Below, piece by piece: positions 10,825 through 24,440 of a DNA stretch of 64,000 nt (the stretch's first letter is position 1; every line of letters begins with the position of its first letter). The notes below the pieces were generated by a model. It searched no databases. It was not told where the DNA came from and was given only the letters and a program-made list of their open reading frames with translations. The position numbers and the translations under genes are program-made. The stretch comes from Bursaphelenchus xylophilus (Eukaryota > Nematoda > Chromadorea > Rhabditida > Aphelenchoididae), in contig CAJFCV020000001.1 in NCBI GenBank assembly GCA_904066235.2, forward strand, positions 3,410,001 to 3,474,000. Reading direction: 5' to 3'.

Positions 10825-11549
10825 CTAAAACAAAATTTTAAAATCTGATTTTGGGTCCCACCACGAAAACCTGAAAGTCATTTTTCTTACCGAACCCAAC
10901 CAGCAGTACAATGAGCAAGAATTGTGGCTACATGTAGTTAATATATATTGCAAAATAACAATAAAAATTAGAGGTAACATTTTTCGCACAGTGCAAAATT
11001 TTCAAATTACTTTTGACAATAAAAAGTAAGTTGTTGGCAAAAAATAAAAGTTTACAGTAAAATCAGACAAGATTGGGAGTAAGTAGTAATATTTTTCATA
11101 TTTTGCCAGAGGCTATTTGTGCCCCTTTTCAGAGTCATTCGAAATGCAAACCAAATTCTGAGCAATTACCCGCGGGCTCAGAAAAAACAACACATTTCTT
11201 TTCGTGAGGGCTTAGAAAGCAAATTTTAAGCCCTCAAGAAAAAGAGGCGATAGATCGGAACGGCACTGTGCAACAGGAGCTCCATTTTTGATCTTTGGAC
11301 AATTTTTTGAGACTTGCAACACAATGCCAAATATGGCGGAAAAGTCGAATTTTTAATTGGTAAAATACGTCTTCTTAATTTTTTTGATCCGTTGATCTCT
11401 GTTATGGTGTTTTGACGCAAAACGCAACTTTTTGCCGCCTTGAAACAGAATGCCAAAAATGGCGGGAAACTTCAATTTGAAACAAATAAAAAATCTCAAA
11501 TAATGAAAAACATCCTGTAAAGCAGTTTATTGTTAGTGACGGAAAATCT

Positions 11550-14500
11550 TTAGAGGTTTTCGTAGGCAGGGGCCGATTCTCCTGGGGCCAAGCTGAAGGA
11601 TTTGACGAATTCCTTGCTTTCCTTATTGTTAGATTCCTTGTTGTCCGTGCTGGGAGCAGGGGCTTTGCTCGACTTTTCTAAAAAATCAGCATTCTAGTCA
11701 TCAATAAATCTTCTAAGAAAATTCTAAGCACTTATTTCGATAACTGAAAATTTAAATTGGCTTTTACGATGTTTCAAACGGAATGCCAAAAGCGACTGAA
11801 ATTCAAAAATCTTTGTTGTGAACATAAATTTGAATAGCTAAAAGCGTCATAAACTCAGAGATAACTCTCGGAATCAACTATCTTGATAATTTCAGGGATT
11901 TTTATCACGCTTTCAACACTTAAAACAGAATGCCAAAAACGGCGGGAAATTGCATTTTTGAATTTAAAAAGTGAATTTCATACGTCCTAAGCTTCAGAAA
12001 TTCAAATAAAACTTCCAAATTGTATTGCTCGTGTTTTTACAGCCCTTGCAACAGAATGCCAAAGACAGCGAAAATTCAAAAATTTGATTTTTTTAACATC
12101 AGGTCGCCCTTTCAACATCTTCGTACGTAGGCTAAAACAACCTAACAATTTCCTTGCCGCCTGCCAAAAACACTTTATCTTACCCTTGTTACTCTTGGTC
12201 GCCTTGCTGGCCTTGCTCTTGGACTCCTTGCTTCCTTTACCGGCCTTACTCTTGGACTCTTTGCTTCCCTTACCGGCCTTACTCATCTTACTCTTGGAGC
12301 TTTTCTCCTTCTTACTCTTAGCATTGCCCTTTCCCGCCTTTTTGCCCTTCTGGTTCCGCTTGATAGCCTCTGGCTTGTTGATCTAAAACAGCGACATTTT
12401 ATACGATGGAATTTAAATTTGGAAAAAACTTAAAGCCTCAAAACATTGTTTCAAAACAGTGAAAAATACGTTTAAACTTGAAAAATATTACTTACATCAT
12501 CCGAGCTCCACCAGCAGCAGCGAACAAAGATGAATATGGCGATGAAGCCGATCAGCAGACCACTAAAACAATATTCGAGTAATTTCGTTAAAAATTGGTG
12601 TAATACCGGATAAACACAATTACAGCTATTCATATAAGGCTGAAATTATTAAAACTTGAGCTTCCCGCCATCTTTGGCATTCTGTTTCAAGGCTCTAAAT
12701 TGGCTTTAAACTTCACAAAATATTTATTTTTTGCGATTAGCATCAACAAAAATTTTTGTAAAGTCATTTAGAACGTTTTTCAACCCTTGCAACACAATGC
12801 CAAACTTGGCGGGAAGATAAAAGATTAAACAATTTTTAGTCGAAAAATTACGGAAAATGATGTAGACAAGATTTGCAAACTCTATGCAACATGTCAAACA
12901 TCCGTATCATCGCGAAAAATACGACTTACACAAAGAAAGGGAAGAGCAAAACAAGATACGACGACGTTCTGTCCTTCTCCACCTTCGGTGGTGGCGCCGT
13001 ATAATTGGCTTGAAAGACTTCGGAAAGCGGGCGATTCGGATTCTGGTATCCACCGGCAAGTTCGCTCAAACTCTCGGTGGCTTCGTGACGAATGAAACGG
13101 TCCGGGTACATCTCTTTGATCAAAATCTGGGCACCGTCCAAGGACTGAAACGGTATTCATTTTTACATTTTTCTCGGTTAGAAGACAATGAAACTGACTA
13201 ATTTTCGGCAAAAAATTGTAAGAAATTTTAAACAAAAAGGATGTCATGATGACAGGTTTTTTTGGAATGCTTAAATTGGTCATATATACTATTCAAAAAT
13301 AGGGCGCAATTTTTTCACAAATAAAACGATTATCAAAGACCATGTTCAGGATTTGAAATCGGCTGAATTTCAGTCGCTAGAAATGTCATCATGACGGATT
13401 TTTTGGAATTCTTCTAAAAATCAGCAAAAAGCTTTTTTTTGGTATCTACATGAAATTAGTTACTCATTTTCACAAAGAAAAGCATTTAAATTTGAATAAT
13501 TAAATGTGTCCTAATGACGGATTTTTTGGAGATTTTTTTATGAAAATCCGAAAAACAAAAAAAAAGAAAATTTCTCGTCCTACCTCAAAGGTGAGTGGGT
13601 AGACATCGAAAATCTCCAGCGCTTCAATCGCCAAATTGCAGCCGGTGCTGTTATAATGCTGTCCCGACACCCACAGGCCATAATCGGGCGCGTAACGGAG
13701 CAAGATGAAGTTAACGGCTTTGAATCTTTTGGAGACATTGCCATGGACGATCTCCACCACATTGTTCGGCTCCAGGTTGATCTTGAAGATCGAGCACAAC
13801 GCCGTGCTCACCACGATCGAGCCAGCGGACCTAGAATGGCAAAAATGTTGTACGTAATATATGAGCAGAGGCCAGAAAACCGATAATTTAAGGTCGAAAT
13901 CAAAGTCTGATGCATCCACAGTGCTCTCCGCGATACTGCAGACCTGGCTTTCCTCAAAATTACAGTAAAATTTGAAAAAAATTCAAAATCTTGGCATTCT
14001 GTTGCAAGTGCTGAAAATTACCTTATTCTTCAGGCAATGGTCAAAAGGTAAGTTATAAAGACTATTTGTGAATTTTTGAGGCTTTCCAGCCCTTGCAACA
14101 CAATGCCAAAAGTGGCGGGAAATTTGAATTTTTAAATTTCCATCCAAATAAAACTAATAAAGAAACGTTGTGGCTGTTTTTTTACTTCGCACAGCATTCC
14201 GAATTATTTTTGCCGCCGACCGGCGTCCGAAAAAATGAAAAAATGAGATACGCCTCTTACATTTTTGCAAATATCTCGCTAGCCTCGAAGTGTAGCGTGA
14301 ATCTGAAAATTGTGTTTCAAAGCTGACACATTTGTCCTTCAGAATATATTAATTTTGTAATGATACCTATTATGTACGGCAAGGAAACCGTTGCTGAAAA
14401 ATGGCAAATTTCAACATTCAATGCCAGAAAAATGTACTTTCTAAGTGCCAGATCGCAAAATTATGGGCCTCATTGTGTACAGCATCTTGAATACTATAAG

Positions 14501-15792
14501 ATATAACAATTTCAGGCATTTTCTGGCCCGATTCGCAGAGTTATAGCCGAAAAACTGCATTTTTGGTCTTCTTATTGTGCTATCTGCACTTTAAAAGTAC
14601 ATACAAAAAATCCCTCTTAAATTATTATTGCCCAGGTTGTGATGGACCATTGCGCAAAATCTCAGCTTTCCAGGACTCCTCCGGAAAAAGTTATAACGGT
14701 TACAATGTGTGACCCTTGTATGCCCAATATTTTGTAAAATACAGTACACCATGGTAAAAAATAGCTCTATATGGCCTACGTAAACTTACTCGAAACCTGA
14801 ACACTGTCTCTCAGATTTTTCCGCACGAGGGACACGATTTCAAGTTTTCGCTATACTAAAGGGAAAACAGTGAAAAGTTGGGGACATAGCTGGGAAATTT
14901 TTTTATGTAGTTGACCGTGTAATTACGATAAATTTTTTTACCCCAACCAATGCGACAGCAGCAATAGAAATTCCATCATTTAACACCATATTGCACCATA
15001 GTTCACCGTATTTTACTAAATATTGGACATACGAGGGTCTCATATTGTAACCGTTATAACTTTTTCCGGAGGAGTCCTGGAAAGCTGAGATTTTGCGCAA
15101 TGGTCCATCACAACCTGGGCAACAATAATTTAAGAGGGATTTTTTGTATGTACTTTTAAAGTGCAGATAGCTCAATAAAAAGGCCAAAATTGCAGTTTTT
15201 CGGCTATAACTCTGCGAATCGGGCCAGAAAATGCCTGAAATTGTTATATCTTATAGTATTCAAGATGCTGTACACAATGAGGCCCATAATTTTGCGATCT
15301 GGCACTTAGAAAGTACATTTTTCTGGCATTGAATGTTGAAATTTGCCATTTTTCAGCAACGGTTTCCTTGCCGTACATAATAAGTATCATTACAAAATTA
15401 ATATATTCTGAAGGACAAATGTATCAGCTTTGAAACACAATTTTCAGATTCACGCTACACTTCGAGGCTAGCGAGATATTGGCAAAAATGTAAGGGGCGA
15501 GTCACATTTTTTCATTTTTTCGGACGCCGGTCGGCGGCAAAAACAATTCGGAATGCTGTGCTTCGTCTTAACACCTATTCCATCCGAAAACTTCGAAAAT
15601 CTCTTACGTCAAGGGCTTCAGCGCCAGGTTCACCTGGGGATAGGCCTTCTCGCCGGACTGGATGTAGATCTGATGCCGGTCGCTGATATTCAGTTCTCGC
15701 AAGATCACCGGCGTCGGGTCAGGGTCAGGGATCACGGAACGCCTCGCCGCTGCCGCCAGAAGGAAGGAGAGCCATAAAAACGACCGCAACAT
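11550..15792 (-). CDS. Secreted-type, single-pass membrane protein with Lys/Ser-rich tail; galectin-like ectodomain possible
   Basis: Six exons join in phase: 15608-15792, 13584-13830, 12930-13144, 12496-12562, 12184-12382, 11550-11677, about 345 residues. It opens with a signal peptide (MLRSFLWLSFLLAAAARRS). The ectodomain has an N-glycosylation site (NYT) and a stretch NLEPNNVVEIVHGNV..KRFKAVNF resembling the galectin core 'L.PG..I.I.G.V...A.RF.INL'; I rate this tentative. A membrane helix runs from YLVLLFPFFVGLLIGFIAIF to FVRCCWW. The cytoplasmic tail repeats KAGKGSKESKS units, is strongly basic, and ends SAPAYENL. The first intron (13831-15607) holds a 1,371-bp palindromic element. An AATAAA signal lies at 11526-11531 (minus). 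Function not known; a receptor or adhesion role would be guesswork. Confidence 0.7.
14190..15560. mobile_element. 1,371-bp palindromic element with CTTCG target duplication
   Basis: Nearly the whole element is an inverted repeat centred near 14,875. The ends are CACAGCATTCCGAATT at 14190 and the complement ending at 15560, flanked on both sides by CTTCG (14185-14189 and 15561-15565), a clean 5-bp duplication. Arms of ~570 bp differ by scattered substitutions and small indels; the central ~230 bp is less symmetric. No transposase is encoded. CAC termini plus a GC-rich 5-bp duplication suggest a non-autonomous Transib-like element; that class assignment is inference. It lies within intron 1 of the membrane-protein gene. 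Confidence 0.82.
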
Positions 15793-16605
15793 TCTCACCG
15801 ACCGTGAGTTTGGAATACTGAGGAATTCAAGAATTGGCAGCGAAAATTGGAATTTCGAGATTTTTATGCAAATTTTCTTGGAAAGTGAAGCCAAATTTTA
15901 ATTTTTGGAAGAAAGAAGCTATTTTTCAGGCGTTTGAAGATGAGAAACGGCAATTTTTTGAGTAATCAGGTTTTCGCGGTGGGAGCCATAAATCGAAAAA
16001 GTAAACTAAAATTGGGGCGCTTGATACTCAAATTGTATTTTGAGAGCTCTAAATTGGTCTCAGGATGCCCAAGTCAAAATTTCACGGGGTTTCCTGGATT
16101 TACAGGTTTTCGTGGTGGGACAAGAAAATTTTTATTTTATGAAAAGTTAGGTCAATTATAACTCCAAAACATCTTTTCAGCCCCTCTCGATATTTTTCTG
16201 ATATCCCTGTGGTCAATTCCGGCCATTTTCAACTAACCAGGTTTTCGTGGTGAGACCCAAAATTGATATCATCATTTTCAATTTTCTTGACAATCACAAG
16301 TCCAAAAAGTCCCACAAAGACCGTAATTCAAATTTTTACAAGTTTATTCTAGCCGAATTGGGTTTTTAAATTACAGAAAGTGTCCGAGAAAAATTACAGT
16401 AGGTATTGCGGGGAGAAAAATTGAACCGTTTCGAATGAATGAGCAAAGGGAAAGAGGGTTGAGAGCTCAAAATTACATAAAATATTAACGTCCAAAATAA
16501 CAAAAACTGGCTGTGACTTGGGTGAAGTTGACTCTACAACAAGAAAAATTACAGTAAGACTTGTGTGAATTGTCCCACCGTCGCTAGAACGCACTATGAT
16601 ATAAA
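15793..16605. other. Spacer with three AGGTTTTCGTGGTGGGA copies
   Basis: Lies upstream of the membrane-protein gene and downstream of the F-box gene. Copies of the motif start at 15968, 16104 and 16239 on the plus strand. No coding region seen. Confidence 0.6.
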
Positions 16606-19600
16606 TTAGGACTGCAGAAGACGGGCCATGGTCTTGAACTTCCTCTCCAACGCCTCGATCCGCCCCTCCAACTTGGCGCACGTCTGTTTCAGCTCTCGGT
16701 TGTCCTTTTTTATCGTCTTGTTTTGCTCCTTCAGCTGCTCCATTTCCCAATGCAACTCGTCGCGGCTCTCAATCTGACGTTGTTCGAGTTTGGAGACGGT
16801 CGATTCGACCAGAAAACTGTCCAAACGCTGGAGGCGCTGCTGCGCCGAGAGTTTGCAGACTTCACTCATTCGCTTCTCAACTTCCGGCTCCACGAAACGC
16901 CGGTAATGAAGAGAGGCGCGCTTGGAGAGGATCGAGGTTTTCTCCCAGTTCAAAGGAATCGCCTACAACAACATTTAAAAAAAATTTTTTTTAGAATTTA
17001 ATGGATAATATAAGGCTAAAGGCATTGAAAAATAATCTAAGCTTGACCTTTAGACCTCTATTGTCTATTACAAAGCAAATTGACTCCAATTTGCGGCGAA
17101 ACTACCTCCAAAAAAGCAAAAATTATATTGCACTAGGTCCGGACCTCGTTTTAGAAAATACAGGTGGAAAAACCAAGTAAATCCATCGGAGTGGCGGTGA
17201 ATAGCTAGTTTACGTCTGCTTCTGACTTTTAAAAACAGTTTTAACTTGCTTATCCACCAAATTATATTACACTTGACACCTGATGTCAAGTACAATAAAA
17301 AAGATCGTTTTTGGAAAAACTAAAAGTTGCAACTTTATACAACGCAAATACCACAACCTTGCGCAACTTTTAAAACGATTCTTCTTTAATTTCCATCAAA
17401 ACTCAATAAGGTCCATAAAAATTTACATTAGGAGTCAAGTGCAATAAAAAACTTCTTAAAGATGCCCGCCAAATGCTTTTTCAAGCCGTTAAAATAGTTG
17501 TTCTACCTTTTCTATCACCTAAAATTCAAGAACAAATATAAAAATCACTTACATCTCCATCTTCTTCGGGTAAGTTCATGACTTCTTCGATTTTGTCCAA
17601 CAAGCTGAAGGATTGATCGAGAATCTGTCCATACGGAAAACAAAGGACTCCTAAAATTGTTGTGATGTAATGTTGCTCTCCTCTACACAACGTTTAGAAA
17701 CAACTAGAAAAGCGGAAGTCGAGCTCTAATTGCGCCATTATCGATCGAATTTTTGTGACACTTCGCTCCAAAAAGGTGGTCTTAAAGATACGATCTTTTC
17801 ACCCGATCATCCAAAATTGAGCGACTTGATAAATGGTGAATTGGAAAGAGTAGACAGTTATCTCTCTGTTAGAGGTTCAGAAATTTGTATGTGTTATTCA
17901 GTCTTTGAGATATTCGACTTCAAACTTCCCAAAATTGAGAACTTTGCAATCGCCTAGCGGGCGACGTTTAGTCACGAATCCTACAAAAATGGGCGATCAG
18001 CACTACAACATCATTCTCAATCATCATGCAAAGTTTCAGAACGTTTTCTGGCTCGAAACTCGACTTATTGAACCATCTTTCCTGCTATTATAATGATTGA
18101 AATCGTTGCCCGGGCTTTTCGCAAAATGACAAAATCCGTGGCATTCCGCGACTAGAGATATTTTAATTATCAAACTCATCAAACATGGTGTTTTTGAAAG
18201 ACAAACCAGACCTACTATAACAAGAAAAATTCACTGATAGGGTCTATAGCTTTTTTCTGTCAAGATTTTGTTCAATACTGGGCTAAATTAAAATTTTTGT
18301 AATTTCTCGAAGAAGCCAAAAACATTATTTAACAGTACGCCAAACATTTGTTTTCGTGGCGTGACGCGACCAGAATTCCGTGAAAAAACGTTGTGCTACT
18401 TATTTTCGCAATACCAATTGCAAAAATTTCCTCGAGAAAAACGGACGAAATGTCAATATTGATTTTTTTGAATTTAAAATTTGAATAAATCCAAAAAATT
18501 GATCTCACCTTCGTCCATCGCTGCCCTCAGCATGTCTACCGGGTTGAGAACGTGGACTTGGAGGTTGGTCAGGACTTGCAAAGGCCTTGCGAATCGCTGC
18601 TCACTAGTTACTCGACGCTGACATTCCTGCATCAAAATATCTGCCTTGTGGATGAGTTCAAAGTAGCCGGAATTCAACAGTTGGCCACATAGCTCGTCCC
18701 AGTGGGGATGCACTCGGCGGAGATGACATAGCTAAAATTTTATTCATAATTTTACGTCGAGTTCAACATGGATAATATAAAAAATCGACGAAAATGGCTC
18801 CAAAAAAAATTAAACCTGGAAGAATTTCGAAATTCGTATTTTACAACAATTTTGTCGGTTTCAAACTGTCTAATCGCATTTTCCGACCTTTAAAACACAA
18901 TGCCAAAAATGGCGGGAAATTTAAATTTTTAGATTTTTTCGATTAAAATTCGCCGAAACAGCGAAGAAACGCTTACCTCCTTGTAGCTCAACGTAGATAG
19001 GACCAACTGTAATGCAATAACTGGGACATCCGCCATTCCTCGGACTTTCACATCGCTCTCCCCAACTGAAGTCGATTTGGCTTTTTCGACACGGATTTTA
19101 GGGGCTTCCGACATTGTCAGAGTCGAAGTAAACGATAAATCGTCGGCTACACTTAGATCCGACTCCTGAAAAGCAAAAAAACTCATAAACTTCATTGTTA
19201 TTTTTTTGTAATCAAATTGGAAGTTTTTTTGGTAAATTACGGAAAATCCGTCATCATGACAAATTTTTTATTGATGCAAATCATGATTAAATTTTGCTCT
19301 AAAGATCGCTAGAGTCTAAAATTAAACTTTCAGACGCCCTAAAGGCCAAAAACTGAGAAATTCCAGAAAATCCGTCATGATGACATCTTTAATGACTCAT
19401 TTAATATGACCAACTAATATTCCAAATTGTTCTTACTGTCGCTTGAAGTGCCTCAAAAAAATTTTACGGCCACAATACTGCTACTTTCACAAAATTTTGG
19501 CCAATGGATGACGGATTTTCTGGAATTTCGGGCAAACCCAAATTTTCGAAATTTCAAAAATCTCCCATAGCCAAAAAATTGCATTCTCACCGGGTCCGCG

Positions 19601-22600
19601 CTAAATCGATTGCCGTTTTTGAAGGTGGACAGTTCACTTGTAATCGTGGTCGCACTGGACAAGGGATCGGCCATGGATAAGGTCGGGGACATCACGGTGG
19701 GCCGAGTGAGGGGAAACGTGGTGGTCGACGGCATCGGTCGACAATCCTTGGGGAGTTTGTCGATCAGGGAAGAGGTGTTGAGGACCTTTTCGATGTGAGA
19801 GACGGTCCTTTCCAAGGGACTCTCCTCCAAAATCGGGTCCAGGGAGCACTTCTGAAAGAGCAAATGCAGGTCAAAAGGGTACTGTAAAAGCTGGATTCTG
19901 GCAATTCGAAGTGAAATATTTGTTGACAAAGAAAAATTAGGGCTTTTTGTTCTGACAAAGGCGTTTTTCTCCAATTTTTTCCTTGATTTAGGTCAAAAAA
20001 TCTTGTTTTTCTTCAATTTCATAATAAAAACGGTGGCCAAAAAAGTAAAAAAATCACTGTAGAAAGGGTAACTATCATTGTCCTTCTATATGCAATAGCG
20101 TTCAATAATCTCCTGGCCAATAATAGCCGTTTTTGTCCAAAAAATCGTTGGTCATCATGGATAATATAAAAATCGCCCAAAAATTCAATTGAAGAGGAAA
20201 GTGAATGTTGCAAATCATAATGCAATAATCACTAGGCTATTTCGGATATTAAAAAAAAATTTTGAGGCCCCTGAAACGTTATGCCAAAAGTTATGAAAAA
20301 TTTTGATTTTTGAGATTTTTTTGGTAAAAAAAAGAAAATTTCAGATGAGATTGGTAAAATACGCGCGATAAATCACTGCAATATTAGCTTGTGCAAAATT
20401 TCCAGTCATTTTAAAACATTTTCCCCAAAAATTTTGCAATTCTCTTAAAAAAAATTCAACACTTTCCAAGAAAAACACTTCAACCCTCATAAAAATTTCC
20501 CCACTAACCGAAAACTCAAGACTCGATCGACCCGGAGCTCAAGCTTTAAAAAAAATGTCTTCCTCACCCTTTCAAAGTGATGTCCGTTCGGCCGACAGTC
20601 CTCCCGTGTCACCTGTTGTGGCCGGGCGCCGTTTTGATATCCGATTTCCCTGGACTGGTCAGGCCGAGCGGTGGACAGGATGTTGTTCAGAGTGGTCAGG
20701 ACTGGCTCCGGCTCTTTATGGGTGGGCTTCTGAAGATTGGAATTTGAAGAATCCTTGGAATTTTTGAAAAATTTCGAAGTGATCAAGTATAATATAAAAA
20801 CACGCGAGGAAACAAACATTTTTTGTCGATTGAAATGCGAAAACAATTTTTTGTCCATTATTTTGACGTAAGGAAGGTTATGACGTCATCTGTGATGGTT
20901 AAAACAGAATGCCAAAAATGGAGGGAAAATTGAAATTTGAAATTTTTAGCCAAAAAAACGTTAATTTAGGTGGCTAGTGCTTAGAAGAGGTAATTTTATG
21001 GCCGAATTTTGGATTTTCAACCCTCAAAACAGAATGCCAAAATTGGCGGGAAATTTAAATTTTTCGAATCAAAACCCCCAAAACTTACTTCAATTGTGGT
21101 CTCCGGCTTTGCAGTCGCCGAATCAGTCGTTCCATTGACAATTGGCAGATCGGGTGAGAACTTTTTGTTGGAAAAATTGGAAATTACTTTGGAAATCGCG
21201 GACTTCTCGGGGTTTGGGACGGTTTCTGGCGAAATCTCCTTCTCTTCGGCCATGGAAACTCCATCTTGCGCTGGGATTTGGCCCAATCTGACCACATAGC
21301 TGACCGACGACGGATCTTCAGCGACTTCTTGCACAACTTCCGAGGCTTCTTTTGTTTCTTTGGGGTCTTTCTTGACGACCTTCTTTTTCACGACCCGTTT
21401 TCGAGGGGTTCCGTCGGGATTGGTCGATTTTACCTTTCGAACGATCTTCTTCTAAAATACGAATGTAAAAATTAGAATTTTTAAAAAATTAAAATTTCAT
21501 GAAATCTGTCATGATGACGGTCATAAAGTCCAAATTACATCGCCGACGAATGTAAAATTTTTATATGGTGTTCCAACAGTTCACGGCATTCATTACAAGT
21601 ATAAGAATTGCAAAATTCCAAAAAACAAAAGCTGTCATCATGACGGATTTTATAGAATTTCAAATTTTAAACCGAAAAATTGGTGTTAATGAAAGGGAAA
21701 AAATTTATAATTCATGCATGAAGCGTATAAAAATAATCTTCGTAAAGATTGCCGTTCAAATATGACAAGAAAAATCTGTTATGATGACGGATTTTTTGGA
21801 ATTTCCCAAAATCACTGTCTTTGGTTATTTTTTCGATTTTTTTTAAAATGTATAACCAAAAAAATTGCAAAAAATTAAAATTGAAAATAGTTTTGTTACA
21901 GCCACCCACCTTTTCCTCCTCTCCATTGACCAATTCCTCCGTTTTCTCATCCTTTTTCGCCCCTTTATCCTGTACAATCTTCCCCACGGAAAAGAGCCAA
22001 ATGTGGACCACGTTGAATGGCCGTCCAGTGGGAGTCCCATGGTTCAGCAAATGGACCTGAGTGATGTCATTCACGACTTCCAGGCAGAACAGTTCCCAAG
22101 GTTCTTGGAATTTTTTGGCCATAACTTCCTTCAGAGCGGGCTTCCAGTTGTAAGAATTGGAAATATTCGTGTTCCGCAGAGTAATTCGCATCCCGTTAGC
22201 TGGGGTGGTGTTGGAAATCACTCGGTAGCCCTGAAAATAAGGAAATAGAGTTGAATTTCCAACAGCGGGCGGGTTTTTGAAATTGGAGTCTTTTTTCACT
22301 TGGAGAGGGAAGTATTTTGCTGCATTTTTGATACTTTCTGGATGCAAAATGGTACATTTTTTCCCACTTGATCAGGTCCGCCACTGTAGCAAGTGTTCGC
22401 AAATCTCAAAAATGCAAAACTGTATGAACGAGCACACAGAACCTCGCGGTTTTTAATTAATCATGAAAGCTCTTCGTGGCTTACCCATGACACTCGGCAT
22501 ATTTCAGCCGCCGGCAATCTTTTTACGCACCGTTGTCTCAATCTACCGTTTACCGGTCAGAAACATCAGACGGGATTCGGAACACGGGGACCGAAGTCGA

Positions 22601-24319
22601 ACCCGGAACGTTCTGTTTCCATTGCTCGAGCATTTGCCTCTCCGCTATGCGGGGCGTTCGCTTCGGCGCTTCATCTCGTTTTTGGCAAAAGTCGCGCGCA
22701 ACTTTTTGTCCCAATTTTGAAGAGAGAGGAAGAGTTGTCTCGTCTTTTTAGGACATGTCAACAGTTTCTCTAGTAGGAAAAGTTGGGAAAATCGTGATGG
22801 AAGTTGATGTTTTGGTCTGTTTGGATGGTTTATAGGACATTTTAGATTGAAATTTATTATTTTTGTTATCCTTTCAGGTTACGGCCATCAAAAATAAGGT
22901 AAAGTAGCTAAAATAATGTCCATTTTCGGCTAAAAGCCTCAATTTATAGTCAAAAACAATGTTATTGTTCCATTTTCTGATGTAAAATTGTTTTTCAGGG
23001 CGTCTACTTTGATTTAGACCCCATTTCCCCTACGGTTGTTTCGAATTCCACCCGTTTTTATGAGGGAGTTGATCTTTAAAGATCATCCCATAAAACCCAA
23101 AAAATATCGGAGAAAAAACAAATGGCAGGGAAATAAAAAACGTCCCAAAAGTCTTACCTGATAAATCCCCAACAAGTTTCCATCATTCTCCGAGATCTTT
23201 GTGTTCCGATCGTCGGGAATTAGCTGGAGGTTGGTGCCAATCGTGCTGAAGGATAAATTAAAGGGTGGAACCGACAGATTTGGACATGGATTTAGCTGAC
23301 ATTCCACTCCATCGAACTTGTGACTCAGGTTTGAGAGGATGCCTGGAAAAGTATCCAAAAATTTGAGGGAAAATAAAAAATTTTTGTCATGGATAACATA
23401 AATTTTGGTGTAAAATTAAATTTTTTTGGTCCAAATCGGGAGTATTCAGCTTTTAGAGGGCAGAAAGGTAGATCCACCAAAAAATAAAGTAAGAGAACAA
23501 CAAATTAAAGATTTTTTACCATGGATAATATAAAAAAATCTCAAATTTAGAGTTTCCTATGGAACTGATACGACAAACACCGTTAAAAAATTGAATCTAA
23601 CACAAAAATTTAGGTTTAAAATACGATATACACCGTGTATTGGCATATTACGTCACTTACATGACTTGAAAAAAATATAAATTCGAAGACCTCTAACTAA
23701 CTAAAACTAATATCACCTCGATTGTTTCTGCCTCGTCTAAGGTCATTATAGACCACAAATTTGTTTAACGACCTCCTAAAAACCTACTGGGTAGTAATTC
23801 CGGGAAGCTGGGTGATTTCGGAACAGCTGGTGTCGCTGGGATGGAAGCTGACCTGACTGTCTCGGAAATCGATCTACAGTCAGAATCATAGCCCTTCTCA
23901 ACATCTGAGGCCTTCTGCGCACTGTTGACACCGTTGATTTTCGATTCTGAGGTCGATTTTTCGATGGACTTGCCGTTTTGATGTCCATTTTGTTGAAGGC
24001 CATTTTCGATGTGATTAGATTCAGTTGACTGCGAAAATTTGGTACCATTAGAGAGGTGAGAGTTTGTTGCATCCAATGACGCACCATTTGATAGAGATTC
24101 CGATTGGATACCATCGAGTTTGACTCCATTTTGTCCGTTTTCCTTGGGATTTTCGGATCTTTCCTTCAAAAAGTCTTGAATTCTGCCATTTTCCAAGTAT
24201 TTTTTGTCCTTCGGCTCCTCCTCCAACCCATTGAGCGTTGAGGTGTCGCTGTCCGCGGTCTTGAATGAATCGCTGTCCCCGTTGCTGGACGTGGGCGGAT
24301 CCGCGACCGACTCCGGCAT
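16606..24319 (-). CDS. F-box protein, FBXO28-like, with long N-terminal extension
   Basis: Likely substrate receptor of an SCF (SKP1-CUL1) ubiquitin ligase. Ten exons join in phase: 23788-24319, 23158-23342, 21910-22230, 21089-21451, 20568-20729, 19591-19851, 18977-19165, 18509-18731, 17553-17650, 16606-16962. The F-box reads VPVIALQLVLSTLSYKELCH then LRRVHPHWDELCGQLL. Downstream, VLCFPYGQILDQSFSLLDKI parallels the FBXO28 'LCCFIPGKVIDEIYRVLRYI' segment, and the C-terminus is a long coiled coil (LEQRQIESRDELHWEMEQLK onward), as in FBXO28. The ~600 residues before the F-box (Ser/Asn-rich exon from 24319, a globular part with NTNISNSYNWKPALKEVM, a Lys-rich exon KKIVRKVKSTNPDGTPRKR) are not in FBXO28 as I know it. 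They could be a genuine extension or a second gene; MSEAPK near 19114 is an alternative start. The start at 24319 is the first Met well inside the open frame, not proven. Confidence 0.68.
22593..22647 (-). other. tRNA-like A/B boxes in an F-box gene intron
   Basis: On the minus strand TAGCGGAGAGG (22637-22647) and GGTTCGACTTC (22593-22603) match pol III A- and B-box patterns with tRNA-like spacing, within a GC-rich island of the 22231-23157 intron. Stems do not pair as in a tRNA. Probably the head of a tRNA-derived SINE or a pseudo-tRNA. Confidence 0.5.
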
Positions 24320-24440
24320 TTTGTTGAACGCTTGCCGAAAGCGCTGCAACAACGATTTGCCGGTAATATTGGAGGGTGCGCAAAAAATCTTCGGTAATTC
24401 AAAGGGCGATAGCGTCGAATTAGGAGCGTGGGAGCGGTTT

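Noticed and set aside
13831..13960. An extra exon before 13830 extending the membrane protein upstream
   Set aside because: The frame is open, but a TTCTAG acceptor at 13831 joins exon 1 in phase and the alternative needs a non-consensus acceptor.
22393..22773. 126-codon plus-strand open frame in a GC-rich island
   Set aside because: It lies opposite an F-box gene intron, overlaps tRNA-like boxes and has no recognisable protein content.
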